Made by a program: the position numbers and the translations under genes. The notes under the pieces were generated by a model, which worked only from the letters and a program-made list of their open reading frames with translations, was not told the DNA's origin and did not search any database. A stretch of DNA of 64,000 nt from Myxococcales bacterium (GTDB lineage: Bacteria > Myxococcota_A > Polyangia > Fen-1088). Shown piece after piece: positions 1 to 7,814 of the stretch. Each line of letters opens with the position of its first letter. Within the stretch, counting starts at the first letter, position 1. Where the stretch lies: positions 1,490,057 through 1,554,056 of the forward strand of contig JAGTJU010000001.1 of assembly GCA_022184915.1 (NCBI GenBank), written 5' to 3'.

Positions 1-64
1 GGTCCGACCGAACGCAAGGGACCGTGCGGGAGGAGGGCACGGGTGGTGTTAAGCTACCAGGGCC

Positions 65-1255
65 ATGTCACGTGTGACTGTCTCCTTGCGCGCTCGGCTG
101 CTCTGGTCTCTTTCCTTCGCTGGGCTTGCGGGCCTCGGCGCTTGCACTGCGGTTTCGGGCTGCAGCAAACGGGACGCGGCCGGCCCCTCTGACGATCCGG
201 CCGGCGGTCAGAGCGGCGAGGCCGATGAAGGCGACGACGCCGAACCGGCGGTGGGCGGCCGCGGGGGGGCGGCGGGAGGGGGCGGGTCTGCAGCCGGCGG
301 CAGCGGCGCCGAGGGGCCTGCGCCAGGGCCGAGCAACAGCGGCACCAGCGCCAAGTCCCACTACTTTCCGCCGGGAGCGCCCTGGAACCAGGACGTATCA
401 AAGGCGCCCAAGGATCCCGAAAGTGAGGCGATCATCTCCTGGCTCGACGGACAGGGCTTTGGCCTTGGCCGCATGCAGATCGATTTTTCACTGGAGATCC
501 TGCGGGCCGACGACAAAAGCGTGATGCGCACCTTCGAGCCCACCGACGATTTTTTCGAGCCCGATTGCGACGAGGTGCCCCTGCCGCTGCCCAGCGAGGG
601 CAGCCTGGAAGGTGAGTCCGGCTACGCCTGCGAGGGCGACGGTGATTGCCACCTCATCGTCGTGGACGAGGCCAACAAGGCGCTTTACGAAATGTGGCGT
701 GCCGACGTGCGGGGCAACACCTTCGTTGGGGGCTGTTTGGCGCGCTGGGAGCTCAATCGGGTGTATCCGCCGGAAGGGCGTGGGGATCAGTGCTCGAGCG
801 CCGACGCGGCGGGCTTTCCCATCGCGCCTTTGCTCTTCACGGCGGACGAAGTTGCCGCGGGTGAGATCCCGCACGCGCTTCGATTCATCTTGCCAAACGC
901 GCGCATCCGCAAGGGTGAGTACGTACGCCCGGCCACGCACGGTACCCGCGCCACCACGGGCCCGAAGACGGCGCCCCCCTACGGCGTGCGCCTGCGCCTG
1001 CGCGCCGATTACCCGCTCGACACGCTCCCGAACGAGGGCGCCCGCGTGGTGGCGCGGGCCCTCCAGAAGTACGGCATGCTGCTTGCCGACGGTGGCAACA
1101 TCACGCTGACGGCACGCAGCGATCGGCGCACCAAAGCCAAGTGGGCCGACCACCTGGCACCTCGCGATCTGCAGGCCCTCAAGCCCCGCGACTTCGAGGT
1201 GGTGAAGATGGGCGATCCCATCCCGCTCACGCTGCAATGTCAGCGTTCAAAATGA
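65..1255 (+). CDS. Exported lipoprotein of unknown function
   Basis: A 396-residue protein with a hydrophobic N-terminal signal segment (residues 8-26) ending in a lipobox-like LGAC, with Cys27 the likely lipidated residue; a second candidate (VSGC) follows at Cys33. Residues 35-95 are a Gly/Ser/Ala/acidic low-complexity linker, typical of a spacer that holds a domain away from the membrane. The remaining 300 residues form a globular Cys-containing domain that I do not recognise; the motif HYFPPGAPWNQDV opens it. Probably anchored in the outer or inner membrane and facing the periplasm or the surface. The gene stands alone, convergent with the cobalamin operon. Function unknown; lipoprotein status is inferred from the N-terminus. 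Confidence 0.8.
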   Translation: MSRVTVSLRARLLWSLSFAGLAGLGACTAVSGCSKRDAAGPSDDPAGGQSGEADEGDDAEPAVGGRGGAAGGGGSAAGGSGAEGPAPGPSNSGTSAKSHYFPPGAPWNQDVSKAPKDPESEAIISWLDGQGFGLGRMQIDFSLEILRADDKSVMRTFEPTDDFFEPDCDEVPLPLPSEGSLEGESGYACEGDGDCHLIVVDEANKALYEMWRADVRGNTFVGGCLARWELNRVYPPEGRGDQCSSADAAGFPIAPLLFTADEVAAGEIPHALRFILPNARIRKGEYVRPATHGTRATTGPKTAPPYGVRLRLRADYPLDTLPNEGARVVARALQKYGMLLADGGNITLTARSDRRTKAKWADHLAPRDLQALKPRDFEVVKMGDPIPLTLQCQRSK

Positions 1256-1268
1256 ACGCGGTCAGGCG

Positions 1269-2015
1269 CTAGAGCGGCCCATCGAGCGTGACGAGCAGGC
1301 CCGCGAGCCCCGCGAGCTCGCTCACCTCGATGACGGCGCCGTAAACATCCCCCGTGAGGCCCCCGAGCCGGCGGGTGAGGAGGGCGGCCCAGGCGAGCGC
1401 CACGCCGAAGGCCCCCGCCAGACAAGGCCACAGCAGGAAGCGCGTGGGCGCGAACGCCCCTGCAGCCAGGAGCAACGCCACCCCCACGCCTCCGGGCCGC
1501 AGGTTACGCTTGAGGTCGCGCCCGAGCCCTTCGTTGCGGGCAGACGGAAAGAAGGCCACGACGGGCACGACCGCTGCACGGGCTGCGGTGGGCACGAGCC
1601 ACAGGGCCGTGGCCGCGTCCGCGGCCAAGAGCTCGCTGGTCAACACCACCTTGCCGAGCAGCAACAAAACCAGGGCCACCGTGCCGTGGCTGCCGATGCG
1701 GCTGTCGCGCATGATGGTGAGCGTTCGTTCGCGGTCCCCGTGGCCCCCGGAAAGTCCATCGAAGGTATCGGCCAAGCCATCGAGGTGTAGCCCTCCGGTG
1801 ACCCAGGCCCACAGAAGCACGGTGACGAAGGCCGCCACCACCGGTGACACCCAGAGCAACGACAGCCCCGCGAGGCCCGTCAAACAGCCCCCGATGGCCG
1901 CCCCTGCCACGGGAAAGAACATGAGGGACCGCCCAAGCGACCGCCCGTCGCTCTTCACCTGAGGAACGGGAAAACGGGTCAAAAACCCGAAGGCGGTGAC
2001 GAAGGCACGGATCAC
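1269..2015 (-). CDS. cobS: Adenosylcobinamide-GDP ribazoletransferase (cobalamin synthase)
   Basis: CobS joins adenosylcobinamide-GDP to alpha-ribazole (phosphate), the last assembly step of the cobalamin nucleotide loop, in the inner membrane. The 248-residue length fits the family. Residues 77-87 carry the acidic motif HLDGLADTFDG and residues 103-112 the RDSRIGSHGT motif, both CobS hallmarks; several hydrophobic helices follow. The start is a GTG whose bases overlap the TGA stop of cobT (GTGA), indicating translational coupling. Last gene of cobU-cobT-cobS. Identification is firm from motifs and context. Confidence 0.95.
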   Translation of the reverse strand: MIRAFVTAFGFLTRFPVPQVKSDGRSLGRSLMFFPVAGAAIGGCLTGLAGLSLLWVSPVVAAFVTVLLWAWVTGGLHLDGLADTFDGLSGGHGDRERTLTIMRDSRIGSHGTVALVLLLLGKVVLTSELLAADAATALWLVPTAARAAVVPVVAFFPSARNEGLGRDLKRNLRPGGVGVALLLAAGAFAPTRFLLWPCLAGAFGVALAWAALLTRRLGGLTGDVYGAVIEVSELAGLAGLLVTLDGPL

Positions 2016-3187
2016 GATGAGGTCGGCGGGACCTTAGCAGAGCCGCCCGGGGCGCCGAGCGGTGCCGTGTCGGGTTCGGTGATGTCCTGCGCGGGGCCGC
2101 TCACCCCGGCACTCTCGAAGGTCGCCATGTCGTGCAGGATCGCCAGGGCGGCATCGATGAAGGGAAACGCCAGCGCCGCGCCGGTGCCTTCGCCGAGCCG
2201 CAGCTCGAGGTCGAAGAGGGGTTCGAGCCGTAACGCCTCGAGCAACGCGCGGTGGCCGCGTTCGACGGACAGATGGGACGCCAGAAGGTAACCCTCTGCC
2301 CAAGGGCAGAGGCGCACCGCCACCAGCGCGGCCGCCGTGGTGATGAAGCCATCCAGCACCACCGGCACCCCCGCCGCGGCCGCCCCGAGGCAGACGCCCA
2401 CCAGCCCGGCGATCTCGAACCCCCCGAGGGCGGCGAGTGTGTGCAAGGGATCCACGAGCGCTTCGCGGTTGGTCTGCAGGGCGCTCTCGATCACGTTCAC
2501 CTTGCGCGCCCACATCGCATCGTCGATCCCTGTGCCGCGGCCCGTGACCTGCGCGGGGGGCAGGCCCAACAAAGCCGCCGTGAGCGCGGCGGCGCTCGTG
2601 GTGTTGCCGATGCCCATCTCACCCAGTCCGACGAGGTCGATGCCCTCGTGACAAAGCGTCTCGACGAGCGCGGCGCCGACCTGGATGGCCTGGAGAGCCT
2701 CGGTGACCTGCATCGCCGGGCCGTGGCTCGCGCTGCGGGTGCCCGCGGCTATGCGTCGATCGAGGACGGCGGGGCTTTTCACGGGGACTCGCGCGCCCAT
2801 GTCCACGACCACCACGCGCGCGTTCGCCTGCCGGGCCAGCACGTTGATGGCCGCGCCTCCCTGCGCGAAGTTCGCCAACATCTGCGCCGTGACCTCGGGA
2901 GGGTAGGCGCTCACCCCTTCATCGGCGACGCCGTGGTCGGCCCCCATCACCACGATGGCTTTCGTGCGACGGGGGGGACAGGGCGTGCGCGTGATCGTGC
3001 CCAGGCGGCAGGCCAGGCGTTCGAGGCGGCCCAGGCTTCCGGGCGGCTTCGTTTTGCCGTCGAGCAAGGCCTGGGTGCGCGTGGCCACGTGCGGGTCCAC
3101 CGCGCGAACGGCCAACGTGAGCTCCACGAGCCAGTGAGGCGCGTTCGCCGAAGACGACAAGGCGGTGACGGGCGGGTCTTTGGTCAT
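2012..3187 (-). CDS. cobT: Nicotinate-nucleotide-dimethylbenzimidazole phosphoribosyltransferase
   Basis: CobT makes alpha-ribazole 5'-phosphate from nicotinate mononucleotide and dimethylbenzimidazole, supplying the lower ligand used by CobS. From the ATG chosen here it is 391 residues, close to family length. Visible motifs are KPPGSLGRLE (residues 47-56), GADHGVADEGVSAYP (82-96), the LGEMGIGNTTSAA segment, and LGEGTGAALA near the C-terminus, which belongs to the conserved C-terminal active-site region. The reading frame stays open far upstream, but that part is Arg/Ala-rich shadow sequence over cobU. The ATG at 3187 overlaps the cobU stop as ATGA, which decides the start. Confidence 0.95.
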   Translation of the reverse strand: MTKDPPVTALSSSANAPHWLVELTLAVRAVDPHVATRTQALLDGKTKPPGSLGRLERLACRLGTITRTPCPPRRTKAIVVMGADHGVADEGVSAYPPEVTAQMLANFAQGGAAINVLARQANARVVVVDMGARVPVKSPAVLDRRIAAGTRSASHGPAMQVTEALQAIQVGAALVETLCHEGIDLVGLGEMGIGNTTSAAALTAALLGLPPAQVTGRGTGIDDAMWARKVNVIESALQTNREALVDPLHTLAALGGFEIAGLVGVCLGAAAAGVPVVLDGFITTAAALVAVRLCPWAEGYLLASHLSVERGHRALLEALRLEPLFDLELRLGEGTGAALAFPFIDAALAILHDMATFESAGVSGPAQDITEPDTAPLGAPGGSAKVPPTSS

Positions 3188-3759
3188 GGGGTCTCCGAAA
3201 AAGGCGTGGCAGAGGGGCCTTGCAACGTGACGGGACCGGGACGCAAGCGGAGCATGGCGCCGAGGGCGCCGAAGTACACCTCGTCGGCCAGCGCGACGAG
3301 ACGCTGATGCGTGCGGCCGGCCAGGTCGCGGAAGCGGCGGCCGAGCGGCGTGGGGGGCACGATGCCCAACCCCACCTCGTTCGTGACCATGACGACGCTC
3401 GCGGGGCTCCTGTACACGGCTTCGGCGAGCGTTGCGACGGCGTCGCCGATCTCCGCGTCCGACGCTTGAGCGCCGAGCAGATTCGAGAGCCACAAGGTGA
3501 GGCAGTCGATCACCACCACGTCGTGACCCGCGCACGCTTCGAGCGCTTCGCGGACATGCGTCGGGGCTTCATGCGTCTCGAAGGTGACGTCGCGCTCGGC
3601 CTGGTGGAGGCGTATGCGTTCCCGCATCTCGTCGTCAAAGGCCTGGCCGGTCGCGATGAACGCGCGCCGTTCGCCCAGCTGCTGGGCGCGCGCCAGCGCG
3701 AAGGCGCTCTTGCCGCAGCGAACCCCGCCGCCCACCAGGACGATCCGTTTATCCGGCAT
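3184..3759 (-). CDS. cobU: Bifunctional adenosylcobinamide kinase/guanylyltransferase
   Basis: CobU phosphorylates adenosylcobinamide and then transfers GMP to it, feeding CobS. The protein of about 191 residues opens with an early P-loop, GGVRCGKSAFA (the usual Ser before GKS is Cys here), and has the family motifs VIDCLTLWLSNLL and VMVTNEVGLGIVP. I chose the ATG at 3759 because the P-loop then lies near the N-terminus as in homologues; an in-frame GTG at 3798 would add 13 residues. First gene of the cobUTS operon. I looked for a cobalamin riboswitch upstream and saw none. The operon holds only nucleotide-loop genes, which suits salvage of imported corrinoids. Confidence 0.93.
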   Translation of the reverse strand: MPDKRIVLVGGGVRCGKSAFALARAQQLGERRAFIATGQAFDDEMRERIRLHQAERDVTFETHEAPTHVREALEACAGHDVVVIDCLTLWLSNLLGAQASDAEIGDAVATLAEAVYRSPASVVMVTNEVGLGIVPPTPLGRRFRDLAGRTHQRLVALADEVYFGALGAMLRLRPGPVTLQGPSATPFSETP

Positions 3760-4024
3760 GTACGGGTCCCGTGCGGGGGAGTGGCCAAAGGGCGGCACGG
3801 GCGAGCCCGTTGCAAAGACGCGACACCCTCATCGTCTACCACGTGCGGGTGGGCGGACCGCAAGGGGGCGCTGTCATGGATCGCTGGGGACCTCGCCCCC
3901 GGCCGGCCCTGCCTTTACCCACTTGTGGCCCGGCGCAGGGGTTTGCATTCGGCACTGACCTTCTGTAGAAAGCCAGCTCGGTTTCGGCCGCATTCCGATG
4001 CGCCGCGGCCGGAAGGAGTCCTGA
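3760..4024. other. Intergenic region between cobU and the CBM9-like lipoprotein gene
   Basis: A 265-base divergent gap that must hold the promoters for cobUTS (minus) and the lipoprotein gene (plus). I find no convincing -35/-10 pair and no B12-box (AGCCCAAAGCCACTG-like) element on either strand. The only clear signal is the plus-strand ribosome-binding site GGAAGGAG at about 4011-4018. Confidence 0.5.
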
Positions 4025-5494
4025 ATGCCCCGAAAACAAAGTCTGTTCTCGTTTGTGTCCCGTCCTGTTTTCTTCGGCTCGGCCGCGGTTGGCTTGGTCC
4101 TGTGCGGCTCCGGCTGTGTGGAACAGCAGGAAGACAAACCCACGGCCGAGGACATGGCCCAGATCCAGCAGAACCTGCTGTCCGCGGCGCCCACGCCCGC
4201 GCGGGTCGTCAATGGCGATTTCGACGGCAAGGTGATCTACCTGGGTGTCGACGCCGAACCCTTGCCGGCGGAGCCAGGCAAAGACGTCAAGATCGTGCAC
4301 TACTGGAAGGTGATTTCGCCTCCTGGCGACGGTTGGCGAACGTTCACGCACCTGTCGGGGCCCAACAATCAGGGCTTCCAGAACTACGATCACGCGCCAA
4401 TTCGCGGCAAGTACCCGGTGAGCCAGTGGAAGGCTGGGGACATCATTCGCGACGAACACTTCATTCGGTTGCCACCCACCTGGCCGCATACCACCGTCGA
4501 GCTTTACACGGGGCTCTGGAAGGGCCAGGTCCGTATGCCCGTGAAGGCGGGGGCGCAGGACGGACAGAACCGGTTGCTCGTCGCCAAGTTCGACGTGGCG
4601 GGCAAGGCCCCGCCCCTCGAACGCCGCTACGTGGCCCGGAAGGTGAAAAAGGGGCCGAAGCTCGATGGCAAGCTCGATGAGCCGATCTGGGCCGAAGCGC
4701 CGTCGATGGGCGTGTTCCTCAACACCCTGACGGGGGAGCCCGTCCGCCAGCGCACCGAGGCCAAGATGCTCTGGGACGACAAGTTCGTTTACCTCGCCTT
4801 CCAGAACCAAGACGACGACGTCTGGGGCGACTTCGACAAGCGCGACGACAAGCTCTGGCAGCAAGAGGCCGTGGAGATCATGATCGACGCCAACGGCGAC
4901 GGGAAAACCTATACCGAGTACCAAGTTTCGCCCAAAGGTACGGTCTTCGATACGTACCTGCCCGAGTACCGCAAGTACGAGGACTCACTCGATCCGAAGG
5001 CGAAGCCCTTCTCCTGGAATTCGGGTCTGAAGGCGGCCGTGACGGTGGAGGGAACCCTCGGCAAGCGCGAGGACACGGACAAGGGGTGGGTGGCCGAGAT
5101 CGCGATTCCTTTGGCCGACGTGAGTGGGATGGCCAAGGGCGCCGACGCCGTGAAGGTGCCGCCCGCCATCGGCGACACCTGGCGTGTGAATCTCTTTCGC
5201 CTGGACGTGACGAAGGCGAGCGGCCAGGAAGCCCAGGGCTGGTCCCCGCCGATGGTGGGCGACTTCCACAAGCTGGATCGCTTTGGCACGGTGGTGTTCG
5301 GCGACGACAAGGGCGAGACCGTGGCGTCGGCCGCTCCCGTCGAAGGCGACAAGGCACCCGAGGCGCCCGCCAAGGACGAAGCCGCCACGAAGCGGGCCGC
5401 GCTCAAGGCCAAGCGGCTCGGCGCCGCGCTCGAGGGCATGCCAAAGCCGGCTGGCAAGGGCGAGGTTCCGAAGGTGACGCCGGGCGGGGAGTAG
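4025..5494 (+). CDS. Exported lipoprotein with a C-terminal CBM9-like (DOMON-like) domain
   Basis: A 489-residue protein with a signal peptide (residues 1-30) and lipobox-like GSGC, so Cys31 is probably lipidated. Residues about 55-195 form a first beta-rich domain I cannot name. Residues about 198-435 resemble the carbohydrate-binding family 9-like domain: the opening KLDGKLDEPIWAEAP, then WDDKFVYLAFQNQDDDVW, AVEIMIDANGDGKTYTEYQVSP and WVAEIAIPLADV are characteristic of that fold. The tail (445-489) is Ala/Lys/Pro-rich and probably disordered. A strong Shine-Dalgarno (GGAAGGAG) precedes the ATG by 6-7 bases. In exported proteins this domain usually binds sugars or haem-like ligands; the ligand here is unknown. 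Confidence 0.82.
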   Translation: MPRKQSLFSFVSRPVFFGSAAVGLVLCGSGCVEQQEDKPTAEDMAQIQQNLLSAAPTPARVVNGDFDGKVIYLGVDAEPLPAEPGKDVKIVHYWKVISPPGDGWRTFTHLSGPNNQGFQNYDHAPIRGKYPVSQWKAGDIIRDEHFIRLPPTWPHTTVELYTGLWKGQVRMPVKAGAQDGQNRLLVAKFDVAGKAPPLERRYVARKVKKGPKLDGKLDEPIWAEAPSMGVFLNTLTGEPVRQRTEAKMLWDDKFVYLAFQNQDDDVWGDFDKRDDKLWQQEAVEIMIDANGDGKTYTEYQVSPKGTVFDTYLPEYRKYEDSLDPKAKPFSWNSGLKAAVTVEGTLGKREDTDKGWVAEIAIPLADVSGMAKGADAVKVPPAIGDTWRVNLFRLDVTKASGQEAQGWSPPMVGDFHKLDRFGTVVFGDDKGETVASAAPVEGDKAPEAPAKDEAATKRAALKAKRLGAALEGMPKPAGKGEVPKVTPGGE

Positions 5495-5514
5495 CCTGCC
5501 GGTTGTCACACGAG

Positions 5515-5547
5515 CGGCCCGCGGCGCTTCTGCGCTCCGGGCCGTTT
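5515..5547. terminator. Stem-loop, likely bidirectional terminator
   Basis: The arms CGGCCCG (5515-5521) and CGGGCCG (5538-5544) pair perfectly. An inner GCGC-TTCT-GCGC helix sits between them, separated by a 2x2 internal loop, and TTT follows. The hairpin lies between the convergent ends of the CBM9-like lipoprotein gene and the YkgJ-family gene. The T-run is short, so termination strength is uncertain. Confidence 0.6.
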
Positions 5548-5551
5548 CAGA

Positions 5552-5911
5552 TCAGGCGAAGCCGCGCTCCTCGCGATACGCCAGGCACCGCGGGCTGCCC
5601 GCCTCGAGCCGTCGGCACGCCCGCGGCCGGACGTCGTAGATGGCGCAGTGGACCCGCTGACCCAGGCGCCCCCGCAAGGCGGCACAGCGCCCGGCCGGGT
5701 CGAGGCGCATGTGGGGTTCGCCTGCCGCATTCAACACCACCAGGTGCTTGTGGCGCGGCCGCGCGAGGATGAGGTCGCGCGGGTCGATCTCCACCCAATC
5801 GGCGAAACCTTCGTCTCTATTCTCCTGGGGGTTTGCGCAGCAGGCGCCGCAGGTCTGGCAATCGGGGATCGAGGGCAAGCAGGAGCCATTCTGCTTGGGA
5901 ACGGCGGGCAT
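5552..5911 (-). CDS. YkgJ-family cysteine-cluster protein
   Basis: A protein of about 119 residues with the DCQTCGACC cluster followed by further Cys residues at GRCAAL, VHCAIYDVRPRACRRL and PRCLAY. This is the arrangement of the YkgJ/UPF0153 zinc- or iron-chelating family, whose members are small soluble proteins presumed to bind a metal or Fe-S cluster through conserved Cys. No enzymatic role is established. An in-frame start further upstream (6031) would run across the beginning of the divergent CAP-domain gene, so the ATG at 5911, which leaves a 34-base divergent gap, is preferred. Confidence 0.82.
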   Translation of the reverse strand: MPAVPKQNGSCLPSIPDCQTCGACCANPQENRDEGFADWVEIDPRDLILARPRHKHLVVLNAAGEPHMRLDPAGRCAALRGRLGQRVHCAIYDVRPRACRRLEAGSPRCLAYREERGFA

Positions 5912-5945
5912 GCAAGCGGCCGCGGCATGGGCTAAAACCTCGCAG

Positions 5946-7271
5946 ATGCGTTCCACGCGGTCGCGCGCCTTGCCGAAGGGAGCCCGCTTTTCGGGAGTCG
6001 TTTGGCTCCTGGTGGCCGGCAGCCCGACCACGAGCGCGTGTGGCGCCGTCGCAGCGGCCGAGGGGCGGCCGCGCGCGGGGGCGGTAGGCGTGGGCGAGCC
6101 CGTGGAGGCGCCCCATCCGCAGGCGCTGCCCGCCGAGTACGTGCCCGCCCATCCCCCGAGCCCCGCCTACGGCGGCCCCCCGACGCCCCCCGACGATGCC
6201 GACCCGCTGGTCGCGAAGCTGCGGCTGCGCTTGTCGGCGCTGGCCAAAAAGGCCGGCCATCCGGTGCCCGGAAGCGATGGCCGCCTCGACAGGGCCGCGA
6301 CCGAGCTGGCGCGCTTGGGGGGCCCCGCCACGCACGAGCTCGTCACCTTCGTCAGCCGGGCCCAGGGCCTGCCTGAACCCGAACCGGCCGTGGTAGCCGT
6401 GGGCACCAACGCGCCCGAAGGGGAGGCCGTGGCCCTCGTGGCTGAGCAACTGGCAACGGCCTTGACGGGCAGCGCCTGGGCCCGGGTGGGGGTGGGCGTG
6501 TCGCGAGGGCCCGCGGGCATGCAGGTGGTGGTGTTGCTGAGCCCCATGGCCCTCGAGCTTGCGCCCTTGCCCCGCAGCCTGCCCGCTGCGGGGGGCGCGC
6601 CCGTCGCGGGCCGGCTGCCTCCCGGGTACGAGGACGTTGCGCTCGTGGTGACGACGCCCGCAGGCCGGGTGGGGCGCTTGCCCGTGCAGAGCAAGGGGCG
6701 TGCGTTCTCGGGCCGCTTTTCGTGTGTGGAGGGCCCCGGCCGATACGAGGTCGAGCTCATGGCCTCACACAAGCGCGGCCCCGAGGTGATGGCCAACGTC
6801 CCGGTTTACTGCGGCGTCGACGCGCCAGACCGCTTGAGCCTCGCGAAGCCGCATGCCTTTCCCGCAGTGACGGAACCCCGCGCGATCGAGGCGGCTTTCG
6901 TCGCGGCGGTCAACCGCGAGCGGCAGGCCCGAAAGCTGCCAGCGCTCGTGGCCGATCGGCGCCTGGCGGACGTGGCCCGTGCGCACAGCGAGGCGATGGC
7001 GCGCCGACGAGAGGTGTCGCACCTATCGCCCCAGGGCGAAGACGCGGCCGACCGTGTGCGCGCGGCGGGGCTCGCCCCCTCCTTGGTGGCTGAAAACGTG
7101 GGGGCCGCGTCCACGGCGGCCGGTGCCCACGAGGGATTCATGGCAAGCCCTGCCCACCGCGGCAACGTGCTCGAGCCGCGGGCCTCGCATCTGGGTGTGG
7201 GCGTCGTCGAAGGCACGGCCCCGAACGGGGGCGCGGTGTACTACGTCACCACGCTGTTCGCCGCGTTTTAG
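5946..7271 (+). CDS. Exported CAP (SCP/PR1, YkwD-like) domain protein
   Basis: From the ATG at 5946 the protein is 441 residues with a basic start and a hydrophobic signal segment (about residues 14-38). A Pro-rich stretch follows, then a middle region of unknown fold. The C-terminal 130 residues are a CAP domain: it opens IEAAFVAAVNRERQARKLP, has the His of SHLSPQGED, the ENVG motif and the end SPAHRGNVLEPRASHLGVGV. In bacteria CAP domains occur in secreted proteins of varied or unknown function. The frame remains open upstream to 5709, but that part overlaps the divergent YkgJ gene and lacks a signal peptide, so the later start is chosen. Confidence 0.82.
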   Translation: MRSTRSRALPKGARFSGVVWLLVAGSPTTSACGAVAAAEGRPRAGAVGVGEPVEAPHPQALPAEYVPAHPPSPAYGGPPTPPDDADPLVAKLRLRLSALAKKAGHPVPGSDGRLDRAATELARLGGPATHELVTFVSRAQGLPEPEPAVVAVGTNAPEGEAVALVAEQLATALTGSAWARVGVGVSRGPAGMQVVVLLSPMALELAPLPRSLPAAGGAPVAGRLPPGYEDVALVVTTPAGRVGRLPVQSKGRAFSGRFSCVEGPGRYEVELMASHKRGPEVMANVPVYCGVDAPDRLSLAKPHAFPAVTEPRAIEAAFVAAVNRERQARKLPALVADRRLADVARAHSEAMARRREVSHLSPQGEDAADRVRAAGLAPSLVAENVGAASTAAGAHEGFMASPAHRGNVLEPRASHLGVGVVEGTAPNGGAVYYVTTLFAAF

Positions 7272-7276
7272 GCCCG

Positions 7277-7765
7277 TTAGAGCGTGCCCAGCGCCCACGC
7301 CGCCACGAGGCCGAGGGGCACGCGCAAGGACAGGGAGTAGGTGCGCACGCCCCCGCCGTAGACGGCCGCGCCCAAGCGCAGGTAGGAGAGCCCCAGCGAG
7401 GCGCGGCCCCCCCAGCGCTCAGAGGACAGATCCCGCAGCGCCACGGCTGCGAAGCTGAGGCCCGTGGTGATGTGGGCCGCCTCGCCGCCGATCCCCATGA
7501 CCCAGCGGCCCGTCTCCCGGGTCGCTTCGGGGCCGAAGCTGAGGATGCCGTTGCCCGTCAGGCGGTGCACGCCCGCGGCCACCCGGGCCACGGTGCCAAA
7601 GCCGCCACCGGTGTCGGCGTACGCGCCCCCGGCTTCCAGGTCGAGCGCGGGCAGATACACCACGGTGCGGGGCGGCCCGGTCCAGACCTCCGGCGTTTGG
7701 GCCCTCGCCGCTTCGGGAACCAGAAAGCACGAGGCGAAGCACGAGAGCAGCAGGCAGAGGCGCAC
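7277..7765 (-). CDS. Small exported protein, possibly a short beta-barrel
   Basis: A 162-residue protein with a clear signal peptide (hydrophobic residues 3-17, probable cleavage after ARA at 20-22). The mature part is Gly-rich with alternating hydrophobic residues, such as RASLGLSYLRLGAAVYGGG and YSLSLRVPLGLV, as seen in outer-membrane strands. There is no recognised domain. Convergent with the CAP-domain gene and downstream of the Ser/Thr kinase gene on the same strand (49-base gap). Function unknown. Confidence 0.68.
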   Translation of the reverse strand: MRLCLLLSCFASCFLVPEAARAQTPEVWTGPPRTVVYLPALDLEAGGAYADTGGGFGTVARVAAGVHRLTGNGILSFGPEATRETGRWVMGIGGEAAHITTGLSFAAVALRDLSSERWGGRASLGLSYLRLGAAVYGGGVRTYSLSLRVPLGLVAAWALGTL

Positions 7766-7814
7766 GGCGGGAGGTTAGCGGCCCCCCCGTGCGGCGCAAC
7801 GCGCGCAGCGGGAC

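Noticed and set aside
2012-3535. Longer CobT with a 116-residue N-terminal extension
   Set aside because: The extra residues are Arg-rich shadow sequence over cobU; the true start overlaps the cobU stop as ATGA.
3760-4024. Possible cobalamin riboswitch upstream of cobU
   Set aside because: No B12-box sequence (AGCCCAAAGCCACTG-like) or CAGTGG complement could be found on either strand, and the gap is short.
5552-6031. Longer form of the YkgJ-family protein
   Set aside because: It would overlap the start of the CAP-domain gene; the ATG at 5911 already includes the full Cys cluster.
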